The notes beneath the pieces are model-generated. The model made no database searches, had not been told where the DNA came from, and worked only from the letters and a program-made list of their open reading frames with translations. Positions 25,253 to 37,735 of a stretch of 64,000 nt of DNA are shown piece after piece; the stretch's first letter is position 1, and each line of letters begins with the position of its first letter. Source of the stretch: Onthophagus taurus (taxonomy: Eukaryota > Arthropoda > Insecta > Coleoptera > Scarabaeidae); NCBI RefSeq assembly GCF_036711975.1, contig NW_027248940.1, forward strand, positions 2,542,001 through 2,606,000, written 5' to 3'. The position numbers and the translations under genes were made by a program.

Positions 25253-25981
25253 ATGAGTATCCTCCCATATTTATTATTAATATTACTCGAAATACACTCA
25301 TCGAAAGCCTGCAAAGGTTGCTTATCAATCGACGAATACAACATCGACAAAATCATTCCCAAATTTAAAGCATCTCTAATCAAATTCGATATTGCTTATC
25401 CCTACGGAGATAAGCACGATGAATTCGTGAAATTCGCCGATGAAGTAACAAAAGTAAAGGAATTAATCGTTGGGGAAGTGGGAGTAAAAGATTATGGAGA
25501 TAAATCAAATTTTGAATTGGCCAAAACGTACGGGATCAACACCAAGGAGGATCTCCCCAAAGTTAAGTTGTTTTTGGGTGATTTAAACGAAGAACCGATC
25601 CCGTTTATTAACGAATTCACCGTGGAGAATTTCAGGGATTTCGTACGAGATAACACAAATTTGTATTTGGGGTTATCCGGTTGTGTGGAAACTTTTGATA
25701 AATTAGCCAAAGAATTTATGTTGAGCCAAGATAAAAATAATAAATATAATCAAGTTTTAGAGGTAGCCGAAAGTGTTGTGGGGAAAGAAAAGGTTTCTGC
25801 AAAGATTTATTTGCAATTTATGAAGAAGGTTATTGATAATGGAGTTGGGTTCGTTCAACAAGAACAGTTGAGGTTAAATAAGATTATTAAGGAAGGGAAG
25901 ATTAATAGTAAGAAGAAAGAGGAGTTGGGGGAGAGATTAAACGTTTTGCATTCGTTTAAATTAGCTAAAGATGAACTTTAG
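25253..25981 (+). CDS. wbl: Windbeutel / ERp29, ER-resident thioredoxin-fold chaperone
   Basis: Single-exon gene of 242 residues. It has a hydrophobic signal peptide (residues 1-19) and CKGC at 20-23, the position of the vestigial CxxC in Drosophila Windbeutel. A thioredoxin-like domain follows (about 20-135, including ASLIKFDIAYPYGDKHDEF), then an all-helical ERp29 C-terminal domain (about 145-235), and a C-terminal KDEL for ER retrieval. Length and order match the family. In Drosophila the protein works as a dimer in the ER and is needed for export of the sulfotransferase Pipe, which sets dorsoventral polarity in the egg; ERp29 is the vertebrate homologue. AATAAA at 26070-26075, about 90 nt past the stop, is the likely polyadenylation signal. 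Oddly, the DNA from about 26049 onward, including that signal, recurs twice downstream. Confidence 0.93.
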   Translation: MSILPYLLLILLEIHSSKACKGCLSIDEYNIDKIIPKFKASLIKFDIAYPYGDKHDEFVKFADEVTKVKELIVGEVGVKDYGDKSNFELAKTYGINTKEDLPKVKLFLGDLNEEPIPFINEFTVENFRDFVRDNTNLYLGLSGCVETFDKLAKEFMLSQDKNNKYNQVLEVAESVVGKEKVSAKIYLQFMKKVIDNGVGFVQQEQLRLNKIIKEGKINSKKKEELGERLNVLHSFKLAKDEL

Positions 25982-26048
25982 AGGTTAAAACTTCTTTGAC
26001 ACATTCCAATTTTGATGTTCCTTTTTATTCTGTTTAAGTTTTTTTGTT

Positions 26049-27330
26049 GTGTGTAGTTTTTTGGGATTAAATAAAATGATTTTTAATATTTGATTATATT
26101 ATCATTTTATAATAACCCTTTATAACTTATATTTTAGTTCATATAATTCACAATTTGGAGCTAACTTAGCTAGTTTTAAGATTATTATCCTTAGAAAATG
26201 GCTTTGTTATTTAATATGAAGAGGTTTATTCAAAGAGGAGATGTAAAAACAAGCTTATGGTAGCAAAAATTACAAAATATCAGAAATCTGATCATTAATA
26301 GCAACAGCAGTACTTGTTTTATCTTTGCTACCAATATGTGGTACTAGTTAAATAAATAAAATGCTGTTCTAACTCAATAATGAGTGATGAAAATGGTATC
26401 CTTTTCCAAGGATAGTAGAATCTAACAGGACTGCTACATCCATTGTTGTGACAACCTGCCCGCACACTACGTCATACCATTTTCCACGCCCAGCTGTTGT
26501 TATGGTCTATGTTTGCTGTGTATTATTAGAGGTTATATCCTAGACGTATTCATTATATTTTTGAAGTTTTATGTTTTTAGACGTATTAATGTCTATCATA
26601 TAACCTCTAAAAACACAGAGAGTTACCAGGCGTGGCAAATAGTGTGACGTAGAGTGCGGGCAACCAACCCGTAGTGGACTACAAAAATACAATGGATGTA
26701 GCAGTCCTGTTAGATTCTACTGTCCTTGATCCTTTTCATAGTTCCTAGCAAGTAACAATAAATAAACATACTGTATAAGGTTATCCAACTCCATAATATA
26801 TGAACGTATCCCCCCGCAAAAGCCTTGCTGTGACGTCATTGGAAGAACTGTCATTTCTATGTTTTTATTTATACAGTGTATTTCACTTAAGAAGTAATAT
26901 ACAAAAATATAAAAAAAGATATAAAATAAAAAACTATTAAAATATAAAGCGAAATATTAACGGTTAAAATTTTATTATTTTTAGGTTATCCAACTTGACT
27001 CGGTTACCATGGTGATTAAGATCCAAATATTACAGTTGCTTGTCAAAATTGACGTTGAATTGAAGTTTTTTTTATTAAAAACTCATAATTAATTGGATTT
27101 AAAGGTTTGTTTTTAACTCAAAATGGGTAAATGGATGAAATTATAAGCAAGGTAAGTGGATTAAATCAAAAAAAAATTTTTAAATCAATTAAAATCTACA
27201 AGAATTTAGGGTTAAATAACAATTAAACCTAGAACTAACACTAGAACTAGAAAGTTTTAGGTTTAACCTGGCGTCTTAGACAAAAACACAGAAAAAGCTT
27301 TCAGTTGTCAATGTCAACCTTAATTTTATT
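26049..27330 (+). repeat. Domain D segment, copy 1: windbeutel 3' end plus downstream DNA
   Basis: From GTGTGTAGTTTTTTGGG through the windbeutel AATAAA and on to about 26980, this sequence recurs at about 33788 and 37188. It continues into a segment with TTACCATGGTGATTAAG (about 27001), an ATGGATGAAATTATAAGCAAG|GTAAGT signal (27131-27157) and the start of the D repeats. Copy 1 is joined to windbeutel, so it is the likely source. It contains the 322-bp MITE. Confidence 0.8.
26407..26728. mobile_element. 322-bp foldback MITE with 9-bp target duplication
   Basis: Terminal inverted repeats of 40 bp with one mismatch start CAAGGATAGTAGAATC and CAAGGACAGTAGAATC. Inward of these the arms continue to pair imperfectly (GCCCGCACACTACGTCA opposite TGACGTAGAGTGCGGGC; AGAGGTTATAT opposite ATATAACCTCT), so nearly the whole element folds. 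It is flanked by ATCCTTTTC on both sides (26398-26406, 26729-26737). The paralogous copies at about 34160 and 37560 have the uninterrupted single ATCCTTTTC. A 9-bp duplication suits Mutator-like elements; hAT (8 bp) is less likely. No coding capacity. Confidence 0.88.
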
Positions 27331-30300
27331 ATTATATTCGTAATCTTCATAAAATAACCTTTAAAGTGAGTCCAAACTTGACGCATTTATCTCAAAAAAC
27401 CAAAAAGTTCGAACTTTCAACTTTTAATTTTGACATATTTGTCAACTTCATAAAATGTCCTTTAAAATGAGTCCAAACTCGACATATTTAACTTTAATAT
27501 TAATACAAATACAATCACTTCCGGTTTGAAACGTCAACGTCAATTTTGACATATTTGCCATCTTCATTAAAAAACCTTTAAAATGAGTCCAAAGATGACG
27601 CACTTATCTCAAAAAACAAAAAAGTTTGAATAAAAAACGTTAAACCCGAAGTTAGCAACAATGAAGATAGCAATTTAATTATTAAATATTAATACCAACC
27701 TTAATTTTTAATTTTTTTTTATTGCATTTTTGTTTTAGTGATAAATTTTAAGACATTTTATAAAAATTAAGAATTTGTCAAAATGACATTGATATTTCAA
27801 ACCGGAAGTCGCTTATATCTCGACTAATATTGGAATTAAACGTATCATGTTTAGGCTCATTTTAAAGAATTTTTCACGACAATTACAAATATGTCAACAT
27901 TGACGTTGACACTTCTAACCGGAAGTTGACCATAACTTCATTAATATTGAAGATAAATATGTCGTGTTTGTACTCATTTTAAAGGATTTTTAATGAAGAT
28001 TACAAATATGTCAAAATTGAGGTTGACATTTTAAATCTTAAGTTAGTTATCATCAGAGCCCGGACAGTTTAGGAAAATTATCCTAAAACGCCTCCCACTC
28101 CAGTCTCAATATTCAATCGAAGCGTGCGAAGTTGTCGGATACGTCATACCTTATGTCACGAAATAAATTTAATTATAAATTAATTTATTAATTATAAATT
28201 TAATAAAACCAAAAATGAATAATTCAGTGCGTATTTTTATATTATTTTTATTAATTCATTAATTAATGTTGCACTGCAAGTTCTTCGCTAAGGTACGCTC
28301 ATCCCTTTTCGAACTTCAATTTTGAAGAGTAACTTAAAAGATGTCAAAAGCGACAACAACGTACTTACGTCGTTGTCATGGAATTCGTTTCGTGTAGAGG
28401 GGCGCACTTTTCCTAAACTGTCCGGGCTCTGGTTATCATATAATAGACAAATGGACAACTTCATGGTTTTCTTTTATGATGTATTCTTTGTTAAAAAAAC
28501 CTTTAAAATGAGTCCAAACACGAGGCACTTATCTCAAAAAACAAAAAAGTTTGAATAAAAAAACGTTAAACCGGAAGTTAGCAACAATGAAGATGGCAAT
28601 TTAATTATTAAATATTAATACCAACCTTAATTTTTAATTTTTTTTTATTGTATTTTTGTTTTAGTGATAAATTTTAAGACATTTTCTAAAAATTAAGAAT
28701 TTGTCAAAATGACATTTGAAACCGGAAGTTGTTTATATCTCGATTAATATTGGAATTAAACGGATCATGTTTGGGCTCATTTTAAAGGATTTTTCACGAC
28801 AATTACAAATATGTCAACATTAACGTTGACATTTCTAACCGGAAGTTGACCATAACTTCATTAATATTGAAGATAAATATGTCGTGTTTGTACTCATTTT
28901 AAAGGATTTTTAATGAAGATTACAAATATGTCAAAATTGAGGTTGACATTTTAAATCTGAAGTTAGTTATCATATAATAGACAAATGGACAACTTCATGG
29001 TGTTCTTTCATTATGTATTCTTTATTAAAAAAACCTTTAAAATTAGTCCAAACACGACGCATTTATCTCAAAAAACAACAAAGTTAGAATAAAAAACGTT
29101 AAACCCGAAGTTAGCAGCAATGAAGATAGCAATTTAATTATTAAATGTTAATACCAACCTTAATTTTTAATTTTTTTTATTGTATTTTTATTTTAGTGAC
29201 AAATTTTAAGACATTTTATAAAAATTAAGAATTTGTCAAAATGACATTGATATTTCAAACCGGAAGTCGCTTATATCTCGACTAATATTGGAATTAAACG
29301 TATCATGTTTGGGCTCATTTTAAAGGATTTTTCACGACAATTACAAATATTTCAACATTGACGTTGACATTTCTAACCGGAAGTTGACCATAACTTTATT
29401 AATATTGGAGATAAATATGTCGTGTTTGTACTCATTTTAAAGGATTTTTAATGAAGATTACAAATATGTCAAAATTGAGGTTGACATTTTAAATCTGAAG
29501 TTAGTTATCATATAATAGACAAATGGACAATTTCATGGTGTTCTTTTATGATGTATTCTTTATTAAAAAAACCTTTAAAATGAGTGCAAACATGACGCAC
29601 TTATCTCAAAAAACAAAAAAGTTTGAATAAAAAAACGTTAATCCCAAAGTTAGCAACAATGAAGATAGCAATTTAATTATTAAATATTAATACCAACCTT
29701 AATTTTTAATTTTTTTTATTGCATTTTTGTTTTAGTGATACATTTTAAGACATTTTATAAAAATTAAGAATTTGTCAAAATAACATTGACATTTCAAACC
29801 GGAAGTTGCTTATTTCTCGACTAATATTGGAATTAAACGTATCATGTTTCGGCTCATTTTAAAGGATTTTTCACGACAATTACAAATATGTCAACATTGA
29901 CGTTGACATTTCTAACCGGAAGTTCACCACAACTTCATTAATATTGAGGATAAATATGTCGTGTTTGTACTCATTTTAAAGGATTTTTAATGAAGATTAC
30001 AAATATGTCAAAATTGAGGTTGACATTTTAAATCTGAAGTTAGTTATCATATAATAGACAAATGGACTTCATGGTGTTCTTTTATGATGTATTGTTTATT
30101 AAAAAAACCTTTAAAATGAGTCCAAACATAACGGACTTATCTCAAAAAGCAAAAAAGTTTGAATAAAAAAACGTTAAACCCGAAGTTAGCAACAATGAAG
30201 ATAGCAATTTAATTATTAAATATTAATACCCACCTTAATTTTTAATTTTTTTTTATTGTATTTTTGTTTTTGTGTTAAATTTTAAGACATTTTATAAAAA

Positions 30301-33300
30301 CTTAGAATTTGTTAAAATGACATTGACATTTCAAACCGGAAGTTGTTTACATCTCGACTAATATTCGAATTAAACGTATCATGTTTGGGCTCATTTTAAA
30401 GGATTTTTCACGACAATTACAAATATGTCAACATTGACGTTGACATTTCTAACCGGAAGTTGACCATAACTTCATTAATATTGAGGATAAATATGTCGTG
30501 TTTGTACTCATTTTAAAGGATTTTTAATGAAGATTACAAATATTGCAGTTGCTTGTCAAAATTGACGTTGAATTGAAGTTTTTTTATTAAAAACACATAA
30601 TTAATTGGATTTAAAGATTGTATTTAACTCAAAATGGGTTGGATTGAACTCAAATGGATGAAATTATAAGCAAGGTAAGTGGATTAAATCAAAAAAAAAT
30701 TTTTTTAAATCAATTAAAATGTACAAGAATTTAGGGTTAAATAACAATTAAAACTAGAACTGACACTAGACTTAGAACTAGAAACAGTCGGGTTTAGTCG
30801 TGAAAAAAACTTTCAGTTGTCAATGTCAACCTTAATTTTATTATTATATTCGTAATCTTCATAAAATAACCTTTAAAGTGAGTCCAAACTTGACGCATTT
30901 ATCTCAAAAAACCAAAAAGTTCGAAATTTCAACTTTTAATTTTGACATATTTGTGAACTTCATAAAAAATCCTTTAAAATGAGTCCAAACTCGACATATT
31001 TAACTTTAATATTAATGGAAATACAATCACTTCCGGTTTAAAACGTCAACGTCAATTTTGACATATTTGTCATCTTCATTAAAAAACCTTTAAAATGAGT
31101 CCAAAGATGACGCACTTATCTCAAAAAACAAAAAAGTTTGAATAAAAAAACGTTAAACCCGAAGTTAGCAACAATGAAGATGGCAATTAATTATTAAATA
31201 TTAATATCAACCTTAATTTTTAATTTTATTTTATTGTATTTTTGTTTTAGTGATAAATTTTAAGACATTTTATAAAAATTAAGAATTTGTCAAAATGACA
31301 TTGACATTTCAAACCGGAAGTTGCTTATATCTCGACTAATATTGGAATTAAACGTATCATGTTTGGGCTCATTTTAAAGGATTTTTCACGACAATTACAA
31401 ATATATCAACATTGACGTTGACACTTCTAACCGGAAGTTGACCATAACTTCATTAATATTGAGGATAAATATGTCGTGTTTGTACTCATTTTAAAGGATT
31501 TTTAATGAAGATTACAAATATTGCAGTTGCTTGTGAAAATTGACGTTGAATTGAAGTTTTTTTTATTAAAAACACATAATTAATTGGATTTAAAGATTGT
31601 ATTTAACTCAAAATGGGTTGGGTTGAACTCAAATGGATGAAATTATAAGCAAGGTAAGTGGATTAAATCAAAAAAAATTTTTTTAAATCACTTAAAATGT
31701 ACAAGAATTTAGGGTTAAATAACAATTAAAACTAGAACTGGCACTAGACCTAGAACTAGAACTAACACAAAGAATACCTAGAACTAGAAACAGTCGGGTT
31801 TAGTCGTGAAAAAAGCTTTCAGTTGTCAATGTCAACCTTAATTTTATTATTATATTCGTAATCTTCATAAAATAACCTCTAAAGTGAGTCCAAACTTGAC
31901 GCATTTATCTCAAAAAACCAAAAAGTTCGAAATTTCAAATTTTAATTTTGGCATATTTGTCAACTTCTTAAAAAGTCCTTTAAAATGAGTCCAAACTCGA
32001 CATATTTAACTTTAATATTAGTGGAAATACAATCACTTCCGGTTTAAAACGTCAACGTCAATTTTGATATATTTGTCATCTTCATTAAAAAACCTTTAAA
32101 ATGAGTCCAAACACGACGCACTTATCTCAAAAAACAAAAAAGTTTGAATAAAAAAACGTTAAACCCGAAGTTAGCAACAATGAAGATAGCAATTTAATTA
32201 TTAAATATTAATACCAACCTTAATTTTTAATTTTTTTTTATTGCATTTTTGTTTTAGTGATAAATTTTAAGACATTTTATAAAAATTAAGAATTTGTCAA
32301 AATGACATTGATATTTCAAACCGGAAGTCGCTTATATCTCGACTAATATTGGAATTAAACGTATCATGTTTAGGCTCATTTTAAAGAATTTTTCACGACA
32401 ATTACAAATATGTCAACATTGACGTTGACACTTCTAACCGGAAGTTGACCATAACTTCATTAATATTGAAGATAAATATGTCGTGTTTGTACTCATTTTA
32501 AAGGATTTTTAATGAAGATTACAAATATGTCAAAATTGAGGTTGACATTTTAAATCTGAAGTTAGTTATCATATAATAGACAAATGGGCAACTTCATGGT
32601 GTTCTTTTATGATGTATTCTTCATTAAAAAAAACCTTTAAAATGACTCCAAACATAACGCACTTATCTCAAAAAACAAAAAAGTTTGAATAAGAAAACGT
32701 TAAACCTGAAGTTAGCAACAATGAAGATGGCAATTTAATTATTAAATATTAATACCAACCTTAATTTTTAATTTTATTTTATTGTATTTTTGTTTTAGTG
32801 ATAAATTTTAAGACATTTTATAAAAATTAAGAATTTGTCAAAATGACATTGACATTTCAAACCGGAAGTTGTTTATATCTCGACTAATATTCGAATTAAA
32901 TGTATCATGTTTGGGCTCATTTTAAAGGATTTTTCACGACAATTACAAATATGTCAACATTGACGTTGACATTTCTAACCGGAAGTTGACCGTAACTTCA
33001 TTAATATTGAGGATAAGTATGTCGTGTTTGTACTCATTTTAAAGGATTTTTAATGAAGATTACAAATATGTCAAAATTGAGGTTGACATTTTAAATCTGA
33101 AGTTACTTATCATATAATAGACAAATGGACAACTTCATGGTGTTCTTTTATGATGTATTCTTTATTAAAAAAACCTTTAAAATGGGTCCAAACATGACGC
33201 ACTTATCTCAAAAAACAAAAAAGTTTGAATAAAAAAACGTTAAACCTGAAGTTAGTTACAATGAAGATAGCAATTTAATTATTAAATATTAATACCAACC

Positions 33301-33787
33301 TTAATTTTTAATTTTTCTTTATTGTATTTTTGTTTTAGTGATAAATTTTAAGACATTTTATAAAAATTAAGAATTTGTCAAAATGACATTGACATTTCAA
33401 ACCGGAAGATGCTTATATCTCGACTAATATTAGAATTAAACGTATCATGTTTCGGCTCATTTTAAAGGATTTTTCACGCCAATTAGAAATATGTCAACAT
33501 TGACGTTGACATTTCTAACCGGAAGTTGACCATAACTTCATTAATATTGAGGATTTTTAATGAAAATTACAAATATGTTAAAATTGAGGTTGACATTTTA
33601 AATCTGAAGTTAGTTATCATATAATAGACAAAAGGACAACTTCATGGTGTTCTTTTATGATGTATTCTTTATTAAAAAAACCTTTAAAATGAGTGCAAAC
33701 ATGACGCACTTATCTCGAAAAACAAAAAAGTTTGAATATAAAACGTTAAACCTGAAGTTAGCAACAATGAAGATAGCAATTTAATTA
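27330..33787 (+). repeat. Domain D tandem repeats (535-540 bp units), main block
   Basis: Units are recognised by GAAGTTAGCAACAATGAAGA at about 27648, 28574, 29107, 29645 and 30182; spacing is 533-540 bp once the inserted MITE is removed. Each unit holds two or more tandem sub-repeats of about 118 bp that carry ACCGGAAGTTG and end in CATTTTAAAGGATTTTT. It also holds inverted copies (CTTCATTAAAAAACCTTTAA, AAAATGAGTCCAAA), so single strands can fold back. Segments with the ATGGATGAAATTATAAG signal interrupt at about 30540-30840 and 31520-31830. No coding sequence supported. Confidence 0.85.
28054..28431. mobile_element. 378-bp hAT-type MITE with 8-bp target duplication
   Basis: Perfect terminal inverted repeats of 24 bp begin CAGAGCCCGGACAGTTTAGG. 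The 8-bp target duplication GTTATCAT lies at 28046-28053 and 28432-28439. Neighbouring D units have the uninterrupted GTTATCATATAATAGAC. CAGAG termini and an 8-bp duplication are hallmarks of hAT elements. There is no transposase, so it moved in trans. An open frame at 28322-28558 that runs through its end is incidental. Confidence 0.9.
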
Positions 33788-34740
33788 GTGTGTAGATTTT
33801 TGGGATTAAATAAAATGATTTTTAATATTTGATTATATTATCATTTTATAATAACTCTTTATAACCTATATTTTAATTCATATAATTCACAATTTAAGCA
33901 ATTTGGAGCTAACTTAGCTAGTTTTAAGATTATTATCCTTAGAAAATGAAGGAAAATGGCTTTGTTATTTAATATGAAGAGGTTTATTCAAAGAGGAGAT
34001 GTAAAAATAAGCTTATGGTAGCAAAAATTACAAAATATCAGAAATCTGATCATTAATAGCAACAGCAGTACTTGTTTTATCTTTGCTACTAATACATGGT
34101 ACTAATTAAATAAATAAAATGCTGTTCTAACTCAATAATGAGTGATGAAAATGGTATCCTTTTCGTAGTTCCTTGCAAGTAACAATAAATAAACATACTA
34201 TATAAGGTTATCCAACTCCGTAATATATGAACGTATCCCCTGTGACGTCATTGGAAGAATTGACATTTCTATATTTTTATTTATACAGTGTATTTCACTT
34301 AAGAAGTAATTTAAAACAAAGATATAAAATAAAAAAATATTAAAATATAAAGCGAAATATTAACGGTTAAAATTTTATTATTTTAAGGTTATCCAACATG
34401 ACTCGGTTACCATGGTGATTAAGATCCAAATATTGCAGTTGCTTGTCAAAATTGACGTTGAATTGAAGTTTTTTTATTAAAAACACATAATTAATTGGAT
34501 TTAAAGGTTGTGTTTAACTCAAAATGGGTAAATGGATGAAATTATAAGCAAGGTAAGTGGATTAAATCAAAAAAAAATTTTTTTTAAATCAATTAAAATG
34601 TACAAGAATTTAGGGTTAAATAACAATTAAAACTAGAACTGGCACTAGACCTAGAATTAGAACTAACACAAAGAATACCTAGAACTAGAAACAGTCGGGT
34701 TTAGTCGTGAAAAAAGCTTTCAGTTGTCAATGTCAACCTT
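33788..34740 (+). repeat. Domain D segment, copy 2 of the windbeutel-3'-end unit
   Basis: Starts abruptly after a D unit with GTGTGTAGATTTTTGGG, includes the AATAAA and the downstream DNA of copy 1, and continues through TTACCATGGTGATTAAG to ATGGATGAAATTATAAGCAAG|GTAAGT (34532). It lacks the 322-bp MITE, preserving the empty target. It also has small indels, for example GCAAAAGCCTTGC missing near 34240. Confidence 0.8.
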
Positions 34741-37187
34741 AATTTTATTATTATATTCGTAATCTTCATAAAATAACCTTTAAAGTGAGTCCAAACTTTA
34801 CGCATTTATCTCAAAAAATCAAAAAGTTCGAAATTTCAACTTTTAATTTTGACATATTTGTCAACTTCATAAAAAATCCTTTAAAATGAGTCCAAACTCG
34901 ACATATTTAACTTTAATATTAGTGGAAATACAATCACTTCCGGTTTAAAACGTCAACGTCAATTTTGATATATTTGTCATCTTCATTAAAAAACCTTTAA
35001 AATGAGTCCAAACACGACGCACTTATCTCAAAAAACAAAAAAATTTGAATAAAAAAACGTTAAACCTGAAGTTAGCAACAATGAAGATGGCAATTTAATT
35101 ATTAAATATTAATACCAACCTTAATTTTTATTTTTTTTTATTGTATTTTTGTTTTTGTGATAAATTTTAAGACATTTTATAAAAATTAAGAATTTGTCAA
35201 AATGACATTGACATTTCAAACCGGAAGTTGCTTATATCTCGACTAATATTGGAATTAAACGTATCATGTTTGGGCTCATTTTAAAGGATTTTTCACGACA
35301 ATTACAAATATATCAACATTGACGTTGACACTTCTAACCGGAAGTTGACCATAACTTCATTAATATTGAGGATAAATATGTCGTGTTTGTACTCATTTTA
35401 AAGGATTTTTAATGAAGATTACAAATATTGCAGTTGCTTGTCAAAATTGACGTTGAATTGAAGTTTTTTATTAAAAACACATAATTAATTGGATTTAAAG
35501 ATTGTATTTAACTCAAAATGGGTTGGGTTGAACTCAAATGGATGAAATTATAAGCAAGGTAAGTGGATTAAATCAAAAAAAAATTTTTTTAAATCAATTA
35601 AAATGTACAAGAATTTAGGGTTAAATAACAATTAAAACTAGAACTGACACTAGACCTAGAACTAGAACTAACACAAAGAATACCTAGAACTAGAAACAGT
35701 CGGGTTTAGTCGTGAAAAAAACTTTCAGTTGTCAATGTCAACCTTAATTTTATTATTATATTCGTAATCTTCATAAAATAACCTTTAAAGTGAGTCCAAA
35801 CTTGACGCATTTATCTCAAAAAACCAAAAAGTTCGAAATTTCAACTTTTAATTTTGACATATTTGTCAACTTCATAAAAAATCCTTTAAAATGAGTCCAA
35901 ACTCGACATATTTAACTTTAATATTAATGGAAATACAATCACTTCCGGTTTAAAACGTCAACGTCAATTTTGACATATTTGTCATCTTCATTAAAAAACC
36001 TTTAAAATGAGTCCAAAGATGACGCATTTATATCAAAAAACAAAAAAAATTGAATAAAAAACGTTAAACCCGAAGTTAGCAGCAATGAAGATAGCAATTT
36101 AATTATTAAATGTTAATACCAACCTTAATTTTTAATTTTTTTATTGTTTTCGTGATTAATTTTAAGACATTTTATAAAAATTAAGAATTTGTCAAAATGA
36201 CATTGACATTTCAAACCGGAAGTTGTTTATATCTCGACTTAATCGACTTAATATTCGAATTAAACGTATCATGTTTGGGCTTATTTTAAAGGATTTTTCA
36301 CGACAATTACAAATATGTCAACATTGACGGTGACATTTCTAACCGGAAGTTGACCATAACTTCATTAATATTGAAGATAAATATGTCGTGTTTGTACTCA
36401 TTTTAAAGGATTTTTAATGAAGATTACAAATATGTCAAAATTGAGGTTGACATTTTAAATCTGAAGTTAGTTATCATATAACAGACAAATGGACAACTTC
36501 ATGGTGTTCTTTTATGATATATTCTTTATTAAAAAAACTTTTAAAATGCGTCCAAACATAACGCACATATCTCAAAAAACAAAAAAGTTTGAATAAAAAA
36601 AACGTTAAACCCGAAGTTAGCAACAATGAAGATAGCAATTTACTTATTATTAAATATTAATACTAACCTTAATTTTTAATTTTATTTTATTGTATTTTTA
36701 TTTTGTGATAAATTTTAAGACATTTTATAAAAATTTAGAATTTGTCAAAATGACATTGACATTTCAAACCGGAAGTTGCTTATATCTCGACTAATATTCG
36801 AATTAAACGTATCATGTTTCGGCTCATTTTAAAGGATTTTTCACGACAATTACAAATATGTCAACACTGACGTTGACATTTCTAACCGGAAGTTGACCAT
36901 AACTTCATTAATATTGAAGATAAATATGTCGTGTTTGTACTCATTTTAAAGGATTTTTAATGAAGATTACAAATATGTCAAAATTGAGGTTGACATTTTA
37001 AATCTGAAGTTAGTTATCATATAATAGACAAATGGACAATTTCATGGTGTTCTTTTATGATGTATTCTTTATTAAAAAAACCTTTAAAATGAGTGCAAAC
37101 ATGACGCACTTATCTTAAAAAACAAAAAAGTTTGAATAAAAAACGTTAAACCCGAAATTAGCAACAATGAAGATAGCAATTTAATTA
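34740..37187 (+). repeat. Domain D tandem repeats, second block
   Basis: Further D units with ACCGGAAGT at about 35222, 35337, 36766 and 36886, and inverted CACTTCCGGTTT at about 34936 and 35942. One more ATGGATGAAATTATAAG segment lies at about 35425-35740. Same organisation as the main block, with truncated units. Confidence 0.8.
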
Positions 37188-37735
37188 GTTTGTAGATTTT
37201 TGGGATTAAATAAAATGATTTTTAATATTTGATTCTATTATCATTTTATAATAACCCTTTATAACTTACATTTTAATTCATATAATTCACAATTTAAGCA
37301 ATTTGGAGCTAACTTAGCTAGTTTTAAGATTATTATCCTTAGAAAATGAAGGAAAATGGCTTTGTTATTTAATATGAAGAGGTTTATTCAAAGAGTAGAT
37401 GTAAAAACAAGCTTATGGTAGAAAAAATTACAAAATATCAGAAATCTGATCATTAATAGCAACAACAGTACTCGTTTTATATCTGCTACCAATACGTGGT
37501 ACTAGGTAAATAAATAAAATGCTGTTCTAACTCAATAATGAGTGATGAAAATGGTATCCTTTTCGTAGTTCCTTGCAAGTAACAATAAATAAACATACTG
37601 TATAAGGTTATCCAACTGCATAATATATGAACGTATCCCCTCTGCAAAAACCTTGCTGTGACGTCATTGGAAGAATTGATATTTCTATGTTTTTATTTAT
37701 ACAGTGTATTTCACTTAAGAAGTAATATACAAAAT
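37188..37735 (+). repeat. Domain D segment, copy 3 of the windbeutel-3'-end unit, truncated
   Basis: Begins GTTTGTAGATTTTTGGG and runs with AATAAA through TTTCACTTAAGAAGTAATAT, then breaks off into satellite C at about 37735, so the ATG-plus-donor part is lost. Empty at the 322-bp MITE site. Confidence 0.8.

Noticed and set aside
25198..25710. Minus-strand frames over windbeutel
   Set aside because: Shadows of the clear plus-strand coding sequence.
28322..28558. 78-codon plus-strand frame as a gene
   Set aside because: It starts inside the hAT-type MITE and runs into a D unit; no similarity or context.
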